Positions 1-12,649 of a DNA stretch of 64,000 nucleotides are shown one piece after another (position 1 is the stretch's first letter; every line of letters begins with the position of its first letter). The notes under the pieces are model-generated. The model saw only the letters and a program-made list of their open reading frames with translations. It made no database searches and was not told the DNA's origin. Source of the DNA: Syngnathus acus (lineage: Eukaryota > Chordata > Actinopteri > Syngnathiformes > Syngnathidae); contig NC_051089.1 of assembly GCF_901709675.1 (NCBI RefSeq), positions 13,813,976 through 13,877,975 of the forward strand, read 5' to 3'. The position numbers were made by a program, and so were the translations under genes.

Positions 1-1720
1 AGTCTGTTGCTGAACATAACAGCCTGTAAATGTTTACTGTATTTCAAGAGCGGACGTAACCTCCGCAGAGCAATACAGTCCGACAGCCAATTCTCCTGTA
101 AACAGCAGCAAGTATTTGAAGGTGGGTTTAATTTTCAATTGGCTCAAATGAGGCATTCAAACATGCTTACCAGCCGCTAAATACAAAGCTCTCCTGTCAG
201 TCTTAACTGTAAAGTTTCCATTAAAGGGGCATCAATAAAATATTATGTATTTAATATACTGCATACAACCTTACTTATTATAGTTGCCATAAATAATGCA
301 CCGGAGGGGTGTCAGATGGGGCTGCGTAATGCTGAGGTCACATTTTTCTGCCATGTTGAAATTCTTTCACAAATAGATGAGTGACACATTTTTGGGACAA
401 TGGGCTTGGAAATGATGACGAATTGGTTGCACATTTTTCGTTATTTGACCATCCCTCTCCGATGCAACTGTGTTTTCCCCTTCTTTGTTCCTCCCTACAA
501 GCCTGATGTATAATGAGGAGTGCTGCCTTAAATGCGTGTCGGCGAGACGAGCCAAGCTGCCAAGCAAATAAGTGGCTGAGCGGCGGAGGCTGATGAGCAG
601 TAATGATTTGTGTGCAGTTCAGTCTTTCCCCTTGAGGGTTTCATGCACATCCCACCCGTCCACCCTGAACACCACACCGACTTAAGAGGGCAAGATGGCC
701 CCAAATGTGCCTAATCCTGAACACAGAAAACTAACGATCCGGCGTTTGTGTGTGTTTTCAAAATGGTGTTCAGCAGAACACAACACGAGCATCAATATGC
801 AAGAATCTGTATTTGTGTCTGTGGTGCGAGATATGTGTTTTACAAAGGCAGAAATAAACATATGTTAAAAAGATCTAAATTTGAGCAGAACATGTTAACA
901 TTATTGCATTTCCAGCTATCATTAGGCCTTTGATTTCAGCCAACCCCAAACCCTTTATGTTGAATACAAAGGTATGGTAGCCCTTCCGCTTGATGGAACC
1001 ATATGCAAGTGCAAACAAAGAAAGCCCATTTACATCCCTACGGCAGTCACTAGCGTAATTTTTTTTTCTTGCTCAAACAATTAACCTTATTGGCTGGGAG
1101 GAGTGATCCCACAGTATGGTAGGTGTTAAGCTCTTAGAAAACAAACCATACATGATTAGTCACCAGAAATAGTTTCCATATTTAATCGTCTCTCTTAAGC
1201 AGAGTGGTTCTTGCAGGTCACTCGTCCTCCTGAGTGTTTGCTTCAATTATTAATACTGCCCTTGAAGGTTGTTTAGCCAAAAGGCGAGGCGGTAGTACAA
1301 AGTACGCACAGGCAACTTCAGTCCTTGTTTACATGCTTGTGTGGATTATGACCGAGTGCTCGCCAACTAATCAGCCACAGTGCTGTCAATCAGACATGGT
1401 TGCTATGGTTTTACTCGGTCAGATTTAATAAACAGTACATAGGTGTCCTGAATATAAAGACAAAACGGCCAGGAATCCACAGCAGCAATCTAATACAAGT
1501 AGTAGATCGTAAATTCCTGGTTGTGTAAAGGCTCTTTAAAAGTGCTCAGGGTGAGACGAGCTGTGGTGCAGCGATATGGAATTAGCATAGAGAATAATTA
1601 TCTTCAAAAGCAGCGACAAACACTGCCAGCCAAAAGTAAACACATTTTTAAAAAGTACATCCCAAAGATGAAGGTATTCCCTACCAAGGTGTCTTGGTAC
1701 ATTGAGAAATCTTTGGATAG
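1..1720. other. AT-rich noncoding DNA, nothing recognised
   Basis: I see no coding exon with convincing splice sites, no RNA gene and no recognisable repeat. Open frames here are 60-75 codons and several begin at TTG or GTG, as expected by chance. A weak minus-strand donor-like site near 170-176 (GGCTG/GTAAGC) has no good partner acceptor. The stretch is best read as intron or intergenic DNA. Confidence 0.5.
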
Positions 1721-1724
1721 CAAA

Positions 1725-1848
1725 AAGAAATGGCAGCTTGCCCAAATCCACAATTGGAGTGGACCCTGATTTTCAAATGTTATGAAAAAAAATGGCAGCT
1801 TGCCCAAATCCACAATTGGAGTGGATCCTGATTTTCAAATGTTATGAA
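1725..1848. repeat. Two-copy 62-bp tandem duplication
   Basis: The block starting TGGCAGCTTGCCCAAATCC at 1731 recurs at 1793, a period of 62 bases. The copies are nearly identical: one substitution (GGACCC against GGATCC) and small differences in an A-run at the junction. Such high identity points to a recent local duplication. No coding role is apparent. Confidence 0.85.
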
Positions 1849-1949
1849 TGAATATGCCTTCATCAGTTATGAGTTGCAATTATATGTGTGACACTACTGG
1901 CACTAATTCTCTATCTGAAAAAGATACACGCTGCTTAAAAATGGGATCG

Positions 1950-2112
1950 GTCCAGAAAATTGGGTAAATGTGACCCGAGTATGGGTTATTCTGCAAAAAA
2001 ACAACCCCAAACAAAAAATGAATACAAAAAATGGCTTATTTTGTGCAAATTGACACAACTTCCTGGGTTGGTCCATTTTTAACCCAAAATGGGGTGTTTT
2101 TGACCCCACAGT
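1950..2112. repeat. Possible non-autonomous DNA element with TTGGGTAA/TTAACCCAA ends
   Basis: One end carries ATTGGGTAAATGTGACCC and the other TTTTTAACCCAAAATGGGG, which are imperfect inverted versions of each other. Short elements with TTGGGTTA/TAACCCAA ends are common in fish genomes. I cannot define exact boundaries or a target duplication, so family assignment is open. Confidence 0.35.
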
Positions 2113-2115
2113 TTT

Positions 2116-5100
2116 TCAAGTGTACTTAACAGGAAGTGCACTTCATTACACTTCGATAAAGCATCGTGTAAAGTTTGCCTTTGCCGTAGCTACAATTACA
2201 AATGCTTTTACTGTATTGCACACGTTTCATGTTTTCCCCACATAAAACACAAATTTAACCCATCAGTTAAGACATACATTTAACGAACTACAGGTAACAA
2301 ACAAACTCAAATTGTTTCGATTGCTTATTTTTTTTACTAAAACATTGAAACTGGAAAAGCAAAGTAGTTTTATTTTGAAATTATTCGACTTATTTCCGAG
2401 CTGACAGTATAGGTTGAGGTCTGCAGGTAGAGGATTGAGACGTAAGCAAGGGGGGACTGACAGGTGAGGTCAGCAACTTAGACTCTTTCCTGTGAGTTTA
2501 GTGTGGAAGAACTTGGCACTAATCTGTGTTCACGCAGTGGTACTTGTCAAAAACAAGTTGGGTAGTTGTAATTATATTTTGGGTATTCTCATTTAATGTA
2601 GCGACACGGTCTGTTATTGGCGCTCTATTATTGTAACAATACTATATTAAAGTATCTTGGTGGGTTGGTCATTACTCCACTCACGGGTAAACTAAGGGAA
2701 TAGTCAATTGAGTTAACAGTGCACAAACAAAAATGATAAAGCACTCAAAGAAGTTGGCGTCTTGGCTACAGAAAGTTTGTTTATACGGCTTCATTCGACC
2801 GATGACATGATTCTGAGTTAACTCCAACTCTTTCACTAAAATCCCCCTTACAAGCACTTCATCTTGCAGAAGAAAAGTGAAACAATGAGAGTAATCTGTC
2901 AAAATGATGTATGTTTGTTGTAATCCTGTGCATTAGGGGATATGGCAAGTGAATGTTTTACTGATAGCTTCATCCATCCTGAGCACAGGCAACACAAAGG
3001 TAATGGAAGAGCCATTCTGACGTGGATTATGGGAATGGGAGCCAAAGCAAACATTGCTACCGTTTAGGCCTTTTCATACTCGTCGGGGCGGAGTAGAGTT
3101 GGGAGTTTTTACTTTAGCTTTTGAACAAGTGAAAAAGCGACTAATAAAAAAGATGCCTGCTAGAGCAAAGGGACACAGAATCGATGATGCATTTAATTGT
3201 ATTGCCTATCAAGAAGGTGGCATCGTAGGTGGTACATGCACATCGCACACCGCCGCCTCCAAGCTAGCTTGCTTCGCAGTAGCAGCAACAAGCTGCATGG
3301 TGCATATTCGTGGTGACAAATTACAATGGACCGGTGCCGGAGAAGGCCCCATTATGTCATCACAGCATGTGACTAAACGGACCAATCACGAAAGCTGATC
3401 CGCAGCAACAATTTTGCAGAGGTGCTGCACGACCCAATGCTTGGGTCATGAGATGCAACGCGGCTGTTGTTACCTGCGCAAATATAAATAGGCCTTTACT
3501 CTGCATGAAAACTGTATTACAACACAACACCTTGAAAGTCTGTAAAAAAATACCAAGGCAAATATCTGCGAAAATCACCTTGAGGCTTAGACTTGTCGTC
3601 TTCAGTTTCCACTCTTTTGACTATGCCACATTTCCTATCGTATGAACCTATTTGTACATACCATTGGGGATGGGATAATTAGCTCAATTTTTGTAGTGAT
3701 CTGTGAAAGCAATGGCAATTGTGCATCACTGCCACGAAATTTTTAACACAAAGCCAGAAAAAATGAAAGCACAACTTTAATGAAGGGTTGCTGTGAGTTC
3801 GAATACAGTTTTTTTTTCCCCCACTTTCGACAGGAGGAGCATCTGTCGTGTTGAGAGGCAGAGGTGATAATTGGTCTTGGCTCTTTTGATGTGCAAACAA
3901 TACCATCGTCTGTTTAAAGGCTGGCCTGCCCTGACCAGCAAGGGCGGTCCTAACATTGCCAAAATACTGCTAATATCGAATTTCATCCACTAATGAGAAG
4001 CTACAAAAATCCCAAATAAAAGGGGTAAAGGTGCCCTTTATTTAGGATCTTTACAAGTTCAAAGATCCCTCAATAGGAGCTCCATAGATGTTTGACATCT
4101 CAGCAAGAATAGTATATATACTCCCAATACAGATATGAAAAGCTGGTCCAGGGGAGGGCATCGAGTCCATATTAAAGGTGAAATGCTTGATGAAAGACTC
4201 AGTCGATGTTCTGAAGTGTACAGCTTGTTAAGACAGCAGGGGGACAAAGAAATAGGGCTGTCTGGGTCCATGTGCTCACACCCTAGAGGCCCAGCCAATG
4301 TTCTTGCTCTCATACACAGCCAACATGGTATTTCCTGTAAAATGTAGGGGGCAGGGCACTGGGCACACCACATGATGTATTTTGGTCATATGGCTTTAGT
4401 CTTCTCAGCTTACCCACTTTGGAATATTTTGTCTTTCAACTTTCACCCAAGATAATCTTTCTGGGTTGTAATGTGTTATGGTGTTTACAGTTTTTATGTT
4501 AAGAGTTGAGGAGTCGGTCTGGGTGCTTATGGAAACATAAATCATCACCACTATATACACATAGTAACTGATATTGGATCTACAATTAATAAGCATGATT
4601 TTTCATTGATTTCAAAACTTCGTATTTATTCAACTATTAAAACTCAACTTTGAAATTAACGTTAAAGAACGACAAGACGATAAATAAGAAGCAAGTCAAA
4701 TAAGAATATTTTAAAAACAATGACAAAAAAACTCAAGTATTCATAAATATTAATATCAATAAATATTATATGTTAATATTAATCAGTAAAGCTATCTTAC
4801 AACTGCCAGGACCTAAGTGCCATGTGGACACATTTGTGGTTGTGATGTTTTGTTGATAGCAAGCACCTTCACGGCCAAAGAAGGTACCAATCACGGCTTA
4901 AATAAATATTTTTATGTCAAGTATTTTATGTCAATACAACACTGACATTCAAGTTTTGTCTTTTTGTCCCCGTTCTTTCTGTGAAACAAGAAGCAGAAAC
5001 ATTCTTGCACACTTTGTAAATTAAGACTTCTTGTCTTGACAAAACATGCATTCCCTCACCCTCTCTGATCCCATGCAGGCTAGCAAGTTACAACTAGCAG

Positions 5101-6660
5101 GTTGTTACCTGATAACAACTTGATGTGTGATTGCCTTCAGCAACAAAACAAAGCTGCTAAAAATATCCAATGTCTTATCTGAAGACAAAAACAACTAAGG
5201 CTTTGTACACAAATAAGGATTTTTCAAATTTCAAAAGATTTGTTTTTACCCGTATCACACACATTAAGATAAGAATATCATCAATCAAATTCAAATTGAA
5301 TATTCAAAGGCTGTTGGCCGCAAACAGTTTTGGACACTTATCAGGAATAATCCAATCTTAACACACCTTAGACCAAAAGAAAATCTTATATAAAAATCTT
5401 GTAGGTCATTAGCTGGTCAGGTGTTTGACCTTCCTGGTCGGGAAATAGCGAAAACAGCTCGCTTTTTAATTGAGTTCTACTCAAGGATATCCAGTGCGGA
5501 GCAGTGTAAAATTTGCTCACGAGTCACAATTGTTCATTGCATGACCCAACACTGCCAAAGAAACGAATCAAATATTAACACAGATTAATAGTCGGGCAGA
5601 AATCAAATGTGCTATTTAATTCTATTGTATTCAATTAGTCTTGAATACACCCTGGGTGCAGAAACAGCAAAATCGACCACTTGATGGTTATCGCCAGTAT
5701 GATGGGCCAATCACACAGGTCCAGATTGCAAATGTGGCACTTCTAAGGGGGTAGGGGAGTGGCGCTCCTGTATTGTTGTAGGAATCAAATAGCGTTGCCA
5801 TAGCGACCCTTGGTCAGTGGCAGCCTCTATGCAGTAACCAGAGAATGGAGACCCCCTTGGGTTCACCTTCCTCCCCCTCTTGCCGCCAGTGTGTTTATTG
5901 TAGGTCACAGGTATCCAATTGCGGTAAGGCAATGGTCAAAAAGTCACCCTCGGAAAAAAAAAAATTCAGATCCCCTTTAATTTCTAAGCCCTTGTCGTAG
6001 ATTTCAAACATGCATTGAAATACAAAGAGCCAAAACAGGAGCTGAAGCTTGTTGATAGACATTTAGGGGACAGAGGCACGATGGAAAGGGAAGGACAAGT
6101 CCCAAACCTCCAGTCAACACAAAATAAGCAGTTGGCTGTTTTCAAATGTCTATGTGCGCGTGCACTCCCACACTCTCACAGCACACAGGTAGTATTGTCT
6201 GCAGCATGGGGCGCTGCTGGCAACGAGCCAGCTCAGCCAGTCACTGGGCGAGTCTTGCTCCAGTCCACTGGCTTTACCACGCTAGACTCAACAGATCGCT
6301 CCAGCTCTTTAACTCTTTCCTATTCATCAGTACTGCCATCACAATTCATGTTTAATGCTGTGACAGGAGTCCCACATGTTGATATAACACAGCAAATAGT
6401 GCACTTCTTATTTTTACAAACATCACAGATGACTGCATGATTTGTGTTGATGCCCCCATGGTGATTTCTTAAGAAAAGAAAAAAAAAAAGACACTTTTGG
6501 TTTTAGGGACCCCAGCTAAGACTGCTGGCTAACCACGGAGACCATCCCAAAGGAGTTGCACTGCATCCTTTGATTCCAGGGACTGTAGAAACATCTCTTC
6601 TTTAAGGTGTACCTTCAAAGGCCTTTTATTCCTTTGTGGCAATGTTAGGTCGGTTAAAAA
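2116..6660. other. Noncoding DNA, no confident feature
   Basis: No exon or known repeat can be supported. At 3054-3398 (+) there is a 114-codon open frame starting at TTG in locally GC-richer DNA; it shows no motif I recognise and may be part of an old transposon. Around 4730-4790 the DNA is very AT-rich (ATATTAATATCAATAAATAT). The rest is unremarkable. Confidence 0.45.
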
Positions 6661-6671
6661 AAAAAAAAGAC

Positions 6672-6719
6672 CGTCCTTACACTGGGGAAATATAGCGTCC
6701 TTACACTGGGGAAATATAA
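6672..6719. repeat. Two-copy 24-bp tandem repeat after an A-run
   Basis: CGTCCTTACACTGGGGAAAT begins at 6672 and again at 6696, a 24-base period with essentially no divergence. An A-run of about a dozen bases precedes it. It is a local slippage-type duplication with no evident function. Confidence 0.85.
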
Positions 6720-7104
6720 CGATGGTGCAGAGACAAAAACACACTCGAGGAAACGGAGTGGTTAAGCTCTTTGGACAGCTGTCCACAAAGAGTTGCCTTA
6801 TAATAAAAAAACAATGTCCTGATAGTCTAAAAATATACTTTTGTTTTTCCCTATATGAAACTCTTATGGTAATTAAATGAATGTCAGTTCACCAAGGCAA
6901 ATAAGATTATATAGGGCAACAGTGATTAGCTATGACATTATAATGCCAGAAAACCATAAATAATTAGGTCAATCGTCAGGGCTCAGTGTCGGTCTGAATT
7001 TTTCTGTGGGACATACAGCGGGACATAAATTGCCACATGAATGCTCAAGATGTTTGCTAATGTGCTCCATTAGAGGAAGACAAACAATTCTCTCTTTGAC
7101 TAAA

Positions 7105-7316
7105 GAGGGCAGATTGAGACGGTTTGGTTGTGTGCGGAGGAGGGACAGTGGCTATATTCGTAAAAGGATGCTGGAAATGGAGCTGCCAGCTAGAAGGACG
7201 GATGAAGACCCAAGAAGAGATTTATGGAAAATTTGAAAATATAGTAGCTGGAGTTACAGCAGAAGAAATATGGTGTGATGCAGAAGGATGGTACAAACAG
7301 ATAATACGCTTTAAAT
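7105..7316 (+). pseudogene. Eroded non-LTR retrotransposon ORF2 C-terminal fragment
   Basis: The plus strand translates to a run containing RRFGCVRRRDSGYIRKRMLE followed, after a frameshift near 7230, by AGVTAEEIW and GWYKQIIR. This matches the general pattern of LINE-type ORF2 C-terminal ends (RxFGHVxRRD...YIGxRMLxMEL...RxRWxxxIR). What is seen is the pattern with a frame break; the family call comes from memory of such ends. It is too short and damaged to encode a working protein and no reverse-transcriptase core is left. Confidence 0.7.
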
Positions 7317-8124
7317 AATTTATAATATTGAAACAAACATTTGACATAGATATATCATTCAACTGGGAAAAAAGTCATTTGAATTGAGAGTCTTTCCTTT
7401 GTTTTAATTACATATTTCTTAGCACGAATCTTTCTCCAAGAGCAAGAAAAATAGAAGGTGCTTGAATTCAACATTTTATCTCAACAATGTATAATGTACA
7501 ATGTTGACTCCCCAAAACTGACTTTTGCATTTCTCACATTAACTGTATATCCCAGGTGCAACATAAACAGTGGCGTACAAGTTTTACTACTATTTTTAAA
7601 GTTTTCATGCTATTTCCTCCCATTGCTGAATCATCAAACCAACCATGAATTTGCTGAACACATCCCATAAATCTAGCCACAAAAACACACTCGTCTGTCG
7701 CCATATACTGTGTAAAAATACATAAAGCATCTTTACAGGGCTAATTCCATGTTGACTAAGTGAAAGACCGTGACAAATGTGTGAATCGCAACATTTGCCA
7801 ACGGGACCATATGTGCTCTTCTTTTCTGTCACAATAAGGATGCAGAATGAAGAAGACAGCAAGCATGGATTGGATTTACATAGCGCCACAGCCGAGTCAC
7901 AGTGAGTGTTCAACTTTCAATTACAACAGCCCAGTGTGGGTTGTTGGGCCTCGTACATCAATTGACTTCTTTCACCGCGTAACTGTGATAGATTGGTAGG
8001 TCAATGTGTAGTGGCAGCGTGCATCTCACAAGGGCAGTTCTTTGAGCAAGCAGTAAACAAAAAAGAATATAAAATTTGAAGCCAGAGTGAAAATTGATCA
8101 TGAAAGACCTGGATGGCTGCAACT

Positions 8125-8215
8125 CTCGAGTCTAGATTAATCGACAACTAATTGTTTATCAAATTAATCGATCATTATTGATTTAATCAATTAACTGTGC
8201 AGAGACATTGTTTTA
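8125..8215. mobile_element. hAT-like element remnant (ATTAATCGACAACTAATTG type)
   Basis: The segment has GATTAATCGACAACTAATTG and AAATTAATCGATCATTATTG, characteristic of the degenerate non-autonomous hAT-type repeats that are frequent in fish (the ...TCGATTAATCG... family, next to a GGCTGCAACT start at 8115). No intact terminal inverted repeats or 8-bp target duplication could be assigned. Confidence 0.4.
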
Positions 8216-8219
8216 TTTG

Positions 8220-10650
8220 AAACTGCCCATATACTTTGAATTTCAGTCCCTGAACGCTCTATTTCTGTAGTCCACAATGAAAGTAGATTAATGTTATTTT
8301 GTGATGGATCAAAATAAAACATTTGCAACATCTGGTTTTATTTAGAAAACAATGATCAGAGTTTTTGTATTTTTTTTTTACACATAATCCCAACTAGTAA
8401 CATAATCTGAATTAAATTTATGTCTGTTTTTTGTTTTGTTTTTACAGTTCTAGTTGATTGTTTTGGTTGATGGTCACTTCAAATGACAAAATTTACCTGT
8501 GGCAATAATTGTTTTCCTCAAATTCAGTCAATGTAAATGGATTTCTATTCAGTTTGACATTAAGAAAGAAACTTTATCCCTTTCTCCTCTACTTGGTGGG
8601 GGCTTCTCTGTTCTCAACCTCTGTTGGTCTTTTTTTTTTTGGACAGGTCTTAACTGTCACATTAGTTTTGTTACCCTGCTTGCCTGCAACTAAATTCCAT
8701 TTTATTTTCATTATTAGGTTTGACAAAAACCAGTACATATTAAGTGGTGACAAAAACAGATCTGAATTTAAAGGAATTAAAATAATGGCGAGTGAAACGC
8801 CAACGTTTGAAAATAACTCTCAAACTGGTTGTCATTGTCAAGACTCAACAAGTAGGTTACAATGGATTTAAAATGTCTGCACAGCCCAGTTCTAAAGCAA
8901 GGGTGTATGAAATACATATTTACAGGCTGTCACATTGATTTATGAATGGTGGAACACAGATCTTTTGTTGCCTGTGTGCACTTTAAGATTCTGATCTAAA
9001 AAACGCTTCTCGGGCTACATGCACATTTACTGTGACCAGGGATGTGCATTATTCACATAACTCAAATTCTCGACCCAAATATACGCAGCGTAACCTCCTA
9101 AAAATATACTTCTGCATCGACTACCAGTAAAAAGTTTGAACATGGTTTCAATAACATGACAAAGTGTGTACAGACTTTTGACTGGTAGTGCAAAGCCCTA
9201 TAGACAAGTATTTAAGTAGCATGCTTGTGGTACAGGCCCGGCATGCAACAACAGAGTTTTCATTCATTTTCATAGCCTGGATTTCTGAAGATTTAAAGAG
9301 AGCCTATTTTACACATTCACGGTCATACAAAATAAGAAAAGAAAATGCTCCACAATACAATTAAGTCCTCGACAAAAAATGCATACTCTGTTTTCTCTAC
9401 CTAGCACCGTCCAAGGCTTTTGTAGTGTTTACCTCTTTTGTAAGGCAGTCTATATTCACTACTGGGAAAGGAGAGGCTCAGCTATCCCATTCTACCTTGC
9501 AATAGCAGAGTGTGGAAAGCACCCAATGCAACCATGAATGCCCCTAACCCCCATTACACCAGTAAAGGATGTGTTACCCTGCTTGGCAATGACACCTCAG
9601 ACACCCCATGTAGCTCCCTGCCATGAAATCTGCTTGTCTGCTAGGTTTGCAGGCCAAGAATATCCCACCATGCAGACACACTTATCATTTCCCTTCCCCC
9701 TCCTGTTGCTGAGGATTTCCAATTCCCCATGCATGATCATTTGCATCTCATTATCTAGGGAAAACTAACACTTTATGTGGCTGTGTGTCTGGTTTACAGA
9801 GACTCATTTATGTGCTAATAAGCAAATTGCTCATGGATGCTCAGTGTACAGGCATGCCTGTCTGTGTCAATGGGGGTTAAAGAACTTGCTGGACCTATAA
9901 TCACAATACAGATGCCTTATCCTGACTAAAAAAGATCAATCATTCACCTGGGGATACGCTTTGTATTTTCATAGGAGCTATTGTGCAACTGTGACACAGC
10001 ACTGCCAGTATAAATTAGACATAGAGCCAAAACAACATACTAGAATTAACGACACAGACATGCATACAATTACAGAAGGTGCTACAGGCATACAATAAGC
10101 GCCAAGAATAACAGGAAAGCATGGATGTCTGTGTTAAAATATTGTGTCATATGCACTTCCACCAATGTGGGTTGGTAAAGCACGTTAAGCAATGCATTTT
10201 GTGGTTGCCGCAAGCAAACTAGCACACCAGGTTTTACTCTCGACAATAGAGAAAAAAAATAAATCCGAATGGCGTGTCGGAGAGATAATCTATCCTATGC
10301 ACAAATTATGACACCCGACCAGCTTCCGGGAACCGTCCTTTTGTTGACAGAGGTCATCGTGTCATTCGGGATTCGACCTGACAAGCACAGCAAATCACCG
10401 CGACGGCGCTAAGTGTCAAGAGGAAGTGGGTTTGTTTGCTTATTATAGAGCTAGAGCGAGCTAGGTGGGAGGGAGATCCAGAGGACTGACTGATGGGGAA
10501 ATAGTGAGTGGTAGTGACTGGGAGTAACAAGTCCAAATAGCATCCAACCAAGATGATTCCAAAACTCACTGATAGTTTCAGAAGAGGTGAAAGGGAAATG
10601 GCATCTCTACCGTGAGGTAGTGAAGTGGCACAGTGAGGTCGCCTTGCTAA
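8220..10650. other. Noncoding DNA; possible conserved element near 9590-9850
   Basis: No exon is supported. The part around 9590-9850 is unusually free of low-complexity sequence and has an octamer/POU-like ATCATTTGCAT followed by CTCATTATCT and several TAAT-type cores. That composition resembles vertebrate conserved noncoding enhancers, but this is inference without an alignment. Confidence 0.3.
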
Positions 10651-10657
10651 TACCTTA

Positions 10658-10903
10658 AGATGTGCCGCAGACTTCTTGGCGGCAGTCAGTAGCTATGTGC
10701 TTAAGCACGGGGGCCATAGATTTCATTGTCACCATGCAGTCGAGAGCTCTACGTTCCATTTCCTGTGATGTATTAACTACAAATCTCCTCAAATACTCTT
10801 CCAACCTTACTTTAAAGCAGCAGATAAAGCGGTACTGCTCATTTGCTTCTGCAGAGGTTTCTTTGTCTCTAGTGATACACTGATAGCACAGACCCCAGTG
10901 CAA
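10658..10903 (-). CDS. Candidate coding exon or old coding fragment, unknown product
   Basis: On the minus strand an 81-codon stretch is open and ends at a TAA. It includes ETSAEANEQYRF, VRLEEYLRRFVVNTSQEMER and LKHIATDCRQEVCG, a balanced composition unlike the low-complexity chance frames around it. The first codon is TTG, so this would be an exon, not a full gene. A possible acceptor ends in CTATCAG at about 10884, and an internal AAA/GTAAGG could be a donor. I recognise no family. It could be a chance frame. Confidence 0.2.
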
Positions 10904-10987
10904 ATCTCTGGGGGCAAGCGGAGTGGTAAAAAAACCCCGATGGGACTATTCTGCAATCTCAGCGGAGAGGCTAATTACTCTACAAGA

Positions 10988-11065
10988 GTGTCAAGTCATT
11001 TGAATGCTTCTGATGGAGCAGTAAAAGTGTCAAGTCATTCAAATGCTCCTGATAGAGCAGTAATG
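10988..11065. repeat. Two-copy 39-bp tandem duplication
   Basis: GTGTCAAGTCATTTGAATGC at 10988 is repeated 39 bases later as GTGTCAAGTCATTCAAATGC, and the rest of the unit (CTGATGGAGCAGTAA against CTGATAGAGCAGTAA) also matches. A few substitutions show it is older than the duplication near 1.8 kb. Confidence 0.85.
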
Positions 11066-12021
11066 GCCATCATCATGGCCTTTTGCGTGCCAAAAAATTA
11101 TGTTGGTGTCATAGTTTGAAGAGTAGTCTAAAATCAATAGTGACGCAAGCACAGATGAGCAGACTGGTTTCTGGAGATCGCTACTGCTCTTAAGTGTTAT
11201 GGCACCCCTTTGCACAGTCAATTAACCGGATTCATTAAGCAGTTGATAAGTTTCACTCAGAATCAATTTGGTTCGTATCTCTCGTTCTGTTTGAAGCCAA
11301 ATAAAACCCACGCATGAAAACCTGACACTAATCACATGTATATAAATGTTATGCTTTAGTTGGACATTTCATGGTTGAAGGCAAACCAAACCATTCAGTC
11401 TCATATTTCCTCGAACAATTCCTAGTAGTCAAATGCTTTTCGTCCAAAGTCTGGTCGATAATTAACTGTTACCGTTATTTAATACATTTGAAATTGTGTT
11501 TTGAAATTAAGTATAAGAAAACAGTTTAATATAGTAAGTAACATTATGTACAATACAATGTCTGAGAAATTACAAGCTAATGCAATATCACCAAGATTTG
11601 TAGTGTCACATTACAGCAAATGCGGATTGAATACTAGCTCAATCTCTTTAGGCCATATTACTTTGTCATGGCTTAGAACAATCCTTTTTGAGGATTAAGT
11701 CAAGGCCAAATACCATGGCCTTTGAGAGCTGAGCTTCTCACTACTAAGGATGAACTGACTCCACTGAGGTCACATATAAACAGCAGCAGATGAAAGCCAA
11801 TGCAATTTTTCTGAACCTTTCCTCCCACACTGACCTAATAGCATATGGACTCATCTTTGCAAGCAACAGGACAGACGACCAGCCTGATTGATTGTAAGCC
11901 ATGTAAGCCACTTTCATTTTCTGCCGTGCCAAGTCCTGTTTTCCTTGAATAATGAAGTAACAGAGTCGCCTCAATAGCCCTTCCCCAGAAGTGACCAGTA
12001 TTTGAACTTTACATCACTGAC

Positions 12022-12057
12022 GTAAGTAACACATTATAAGTAAGTAACACATTATAA
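12022..12057. repeat. Perfect two-copy 18-bp tandem repeat
   Basis: GTAAGTAACACATTATAA occurs twice in direct succession. No function is evident. It sits in otherwise plain AT-rich DNA. Confidence 0.85.
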
Positions 12058-12340
12058 ACTCTGGTTAAAGATGAGTTGTTTGGTTGTTCAACCGGAATTT
12101 CTGTGCCCAATTTAAAGGCGTTAGATAATAAGAAGCCGGGCTGTTTGCTGATTCAAAAACGAGGAAGTTCGCGGAAGCACCTCATCCACACAGTCACTCA
12201 TTAGTCAAAGATCGTGGCTGGACACAGGAGTAGAATAGTAGAATAATTATTCTCTCTTTCATCCAATTCACATAGCATCAAAATGACTTAATCAATCCAC
12301 CAGATATTATCATCCGCGTCTTGCTTCTCTTTTTTTAAAA

Positions 12341-12649
12341 TTAAAGTTTAAAGTCCCAATGATCGTCACACACACACCTGGGTGTGGTGAAATTTGTCCT
12401 CTGCATTTAACCCATCCCCGTGTGATTTTAATCCATCCCCTGGGGGAGAGGGGAGCAGTGAGCAGCAGCGGTGCCGCGCTCGGGAATCAGTTGGTGATCT
12501 AACCTCCCAATTCCAACCCTTAATGCTGAGTGCCAAGCAGGGAGGCAATGGGTCCCATTTTTATAGTCTTTGGTATGACCCGGCCGGGGTTTGAACCCAC
12601 AACCTTCCAGTCTCAGGGCGGACACTCTACCACTAGGCCACTGAGCTGG
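12341..12649 (-). mobile_element. tRNA-derived SINE, fish type, near full length
   Basis: Read on the minus strand, the element starts with a tRNA-like head: an A-box-like TGGCCTAGTGGTAGAGTG and a B-box-like GGTTCAAACCCC about 33 bases later, then GGCCGGGTCATACCAAAGAC. The body has the GCTGCTGCTCACTGCTCCCC and GGGATGGGTTAAATGCAGAG segments and a tail around GACGATCATTGGGACTTTAA. This arrangement is that of a well-known interspersed repeat in teleosts. The pol III promoter boxes look intact, but most such copies are silent. The A and B boxes make it look superficially like a tRNA gene, which it is not. Confidence 0.85.

Noticed and set aside
5040-5090. Minus-strand donor GAGAGG/GTGAGG
   Set aside because: Every frame upstream is quickly closed by stops and no acceptor fits.
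6015-6440. 141-codon plus-strand frame
   Set aside because: Low-similarity serine- and threonine-rich frame with no domain and no exon boundaries.
12590-12649. tRNA gene on the minus strand
   Set aside because: It has A-box and B-box-like motifs but continues into the known SINE body and has no proper cloverleaf or acceptor pairing, so it is the head of a tRNA-derived SINE.
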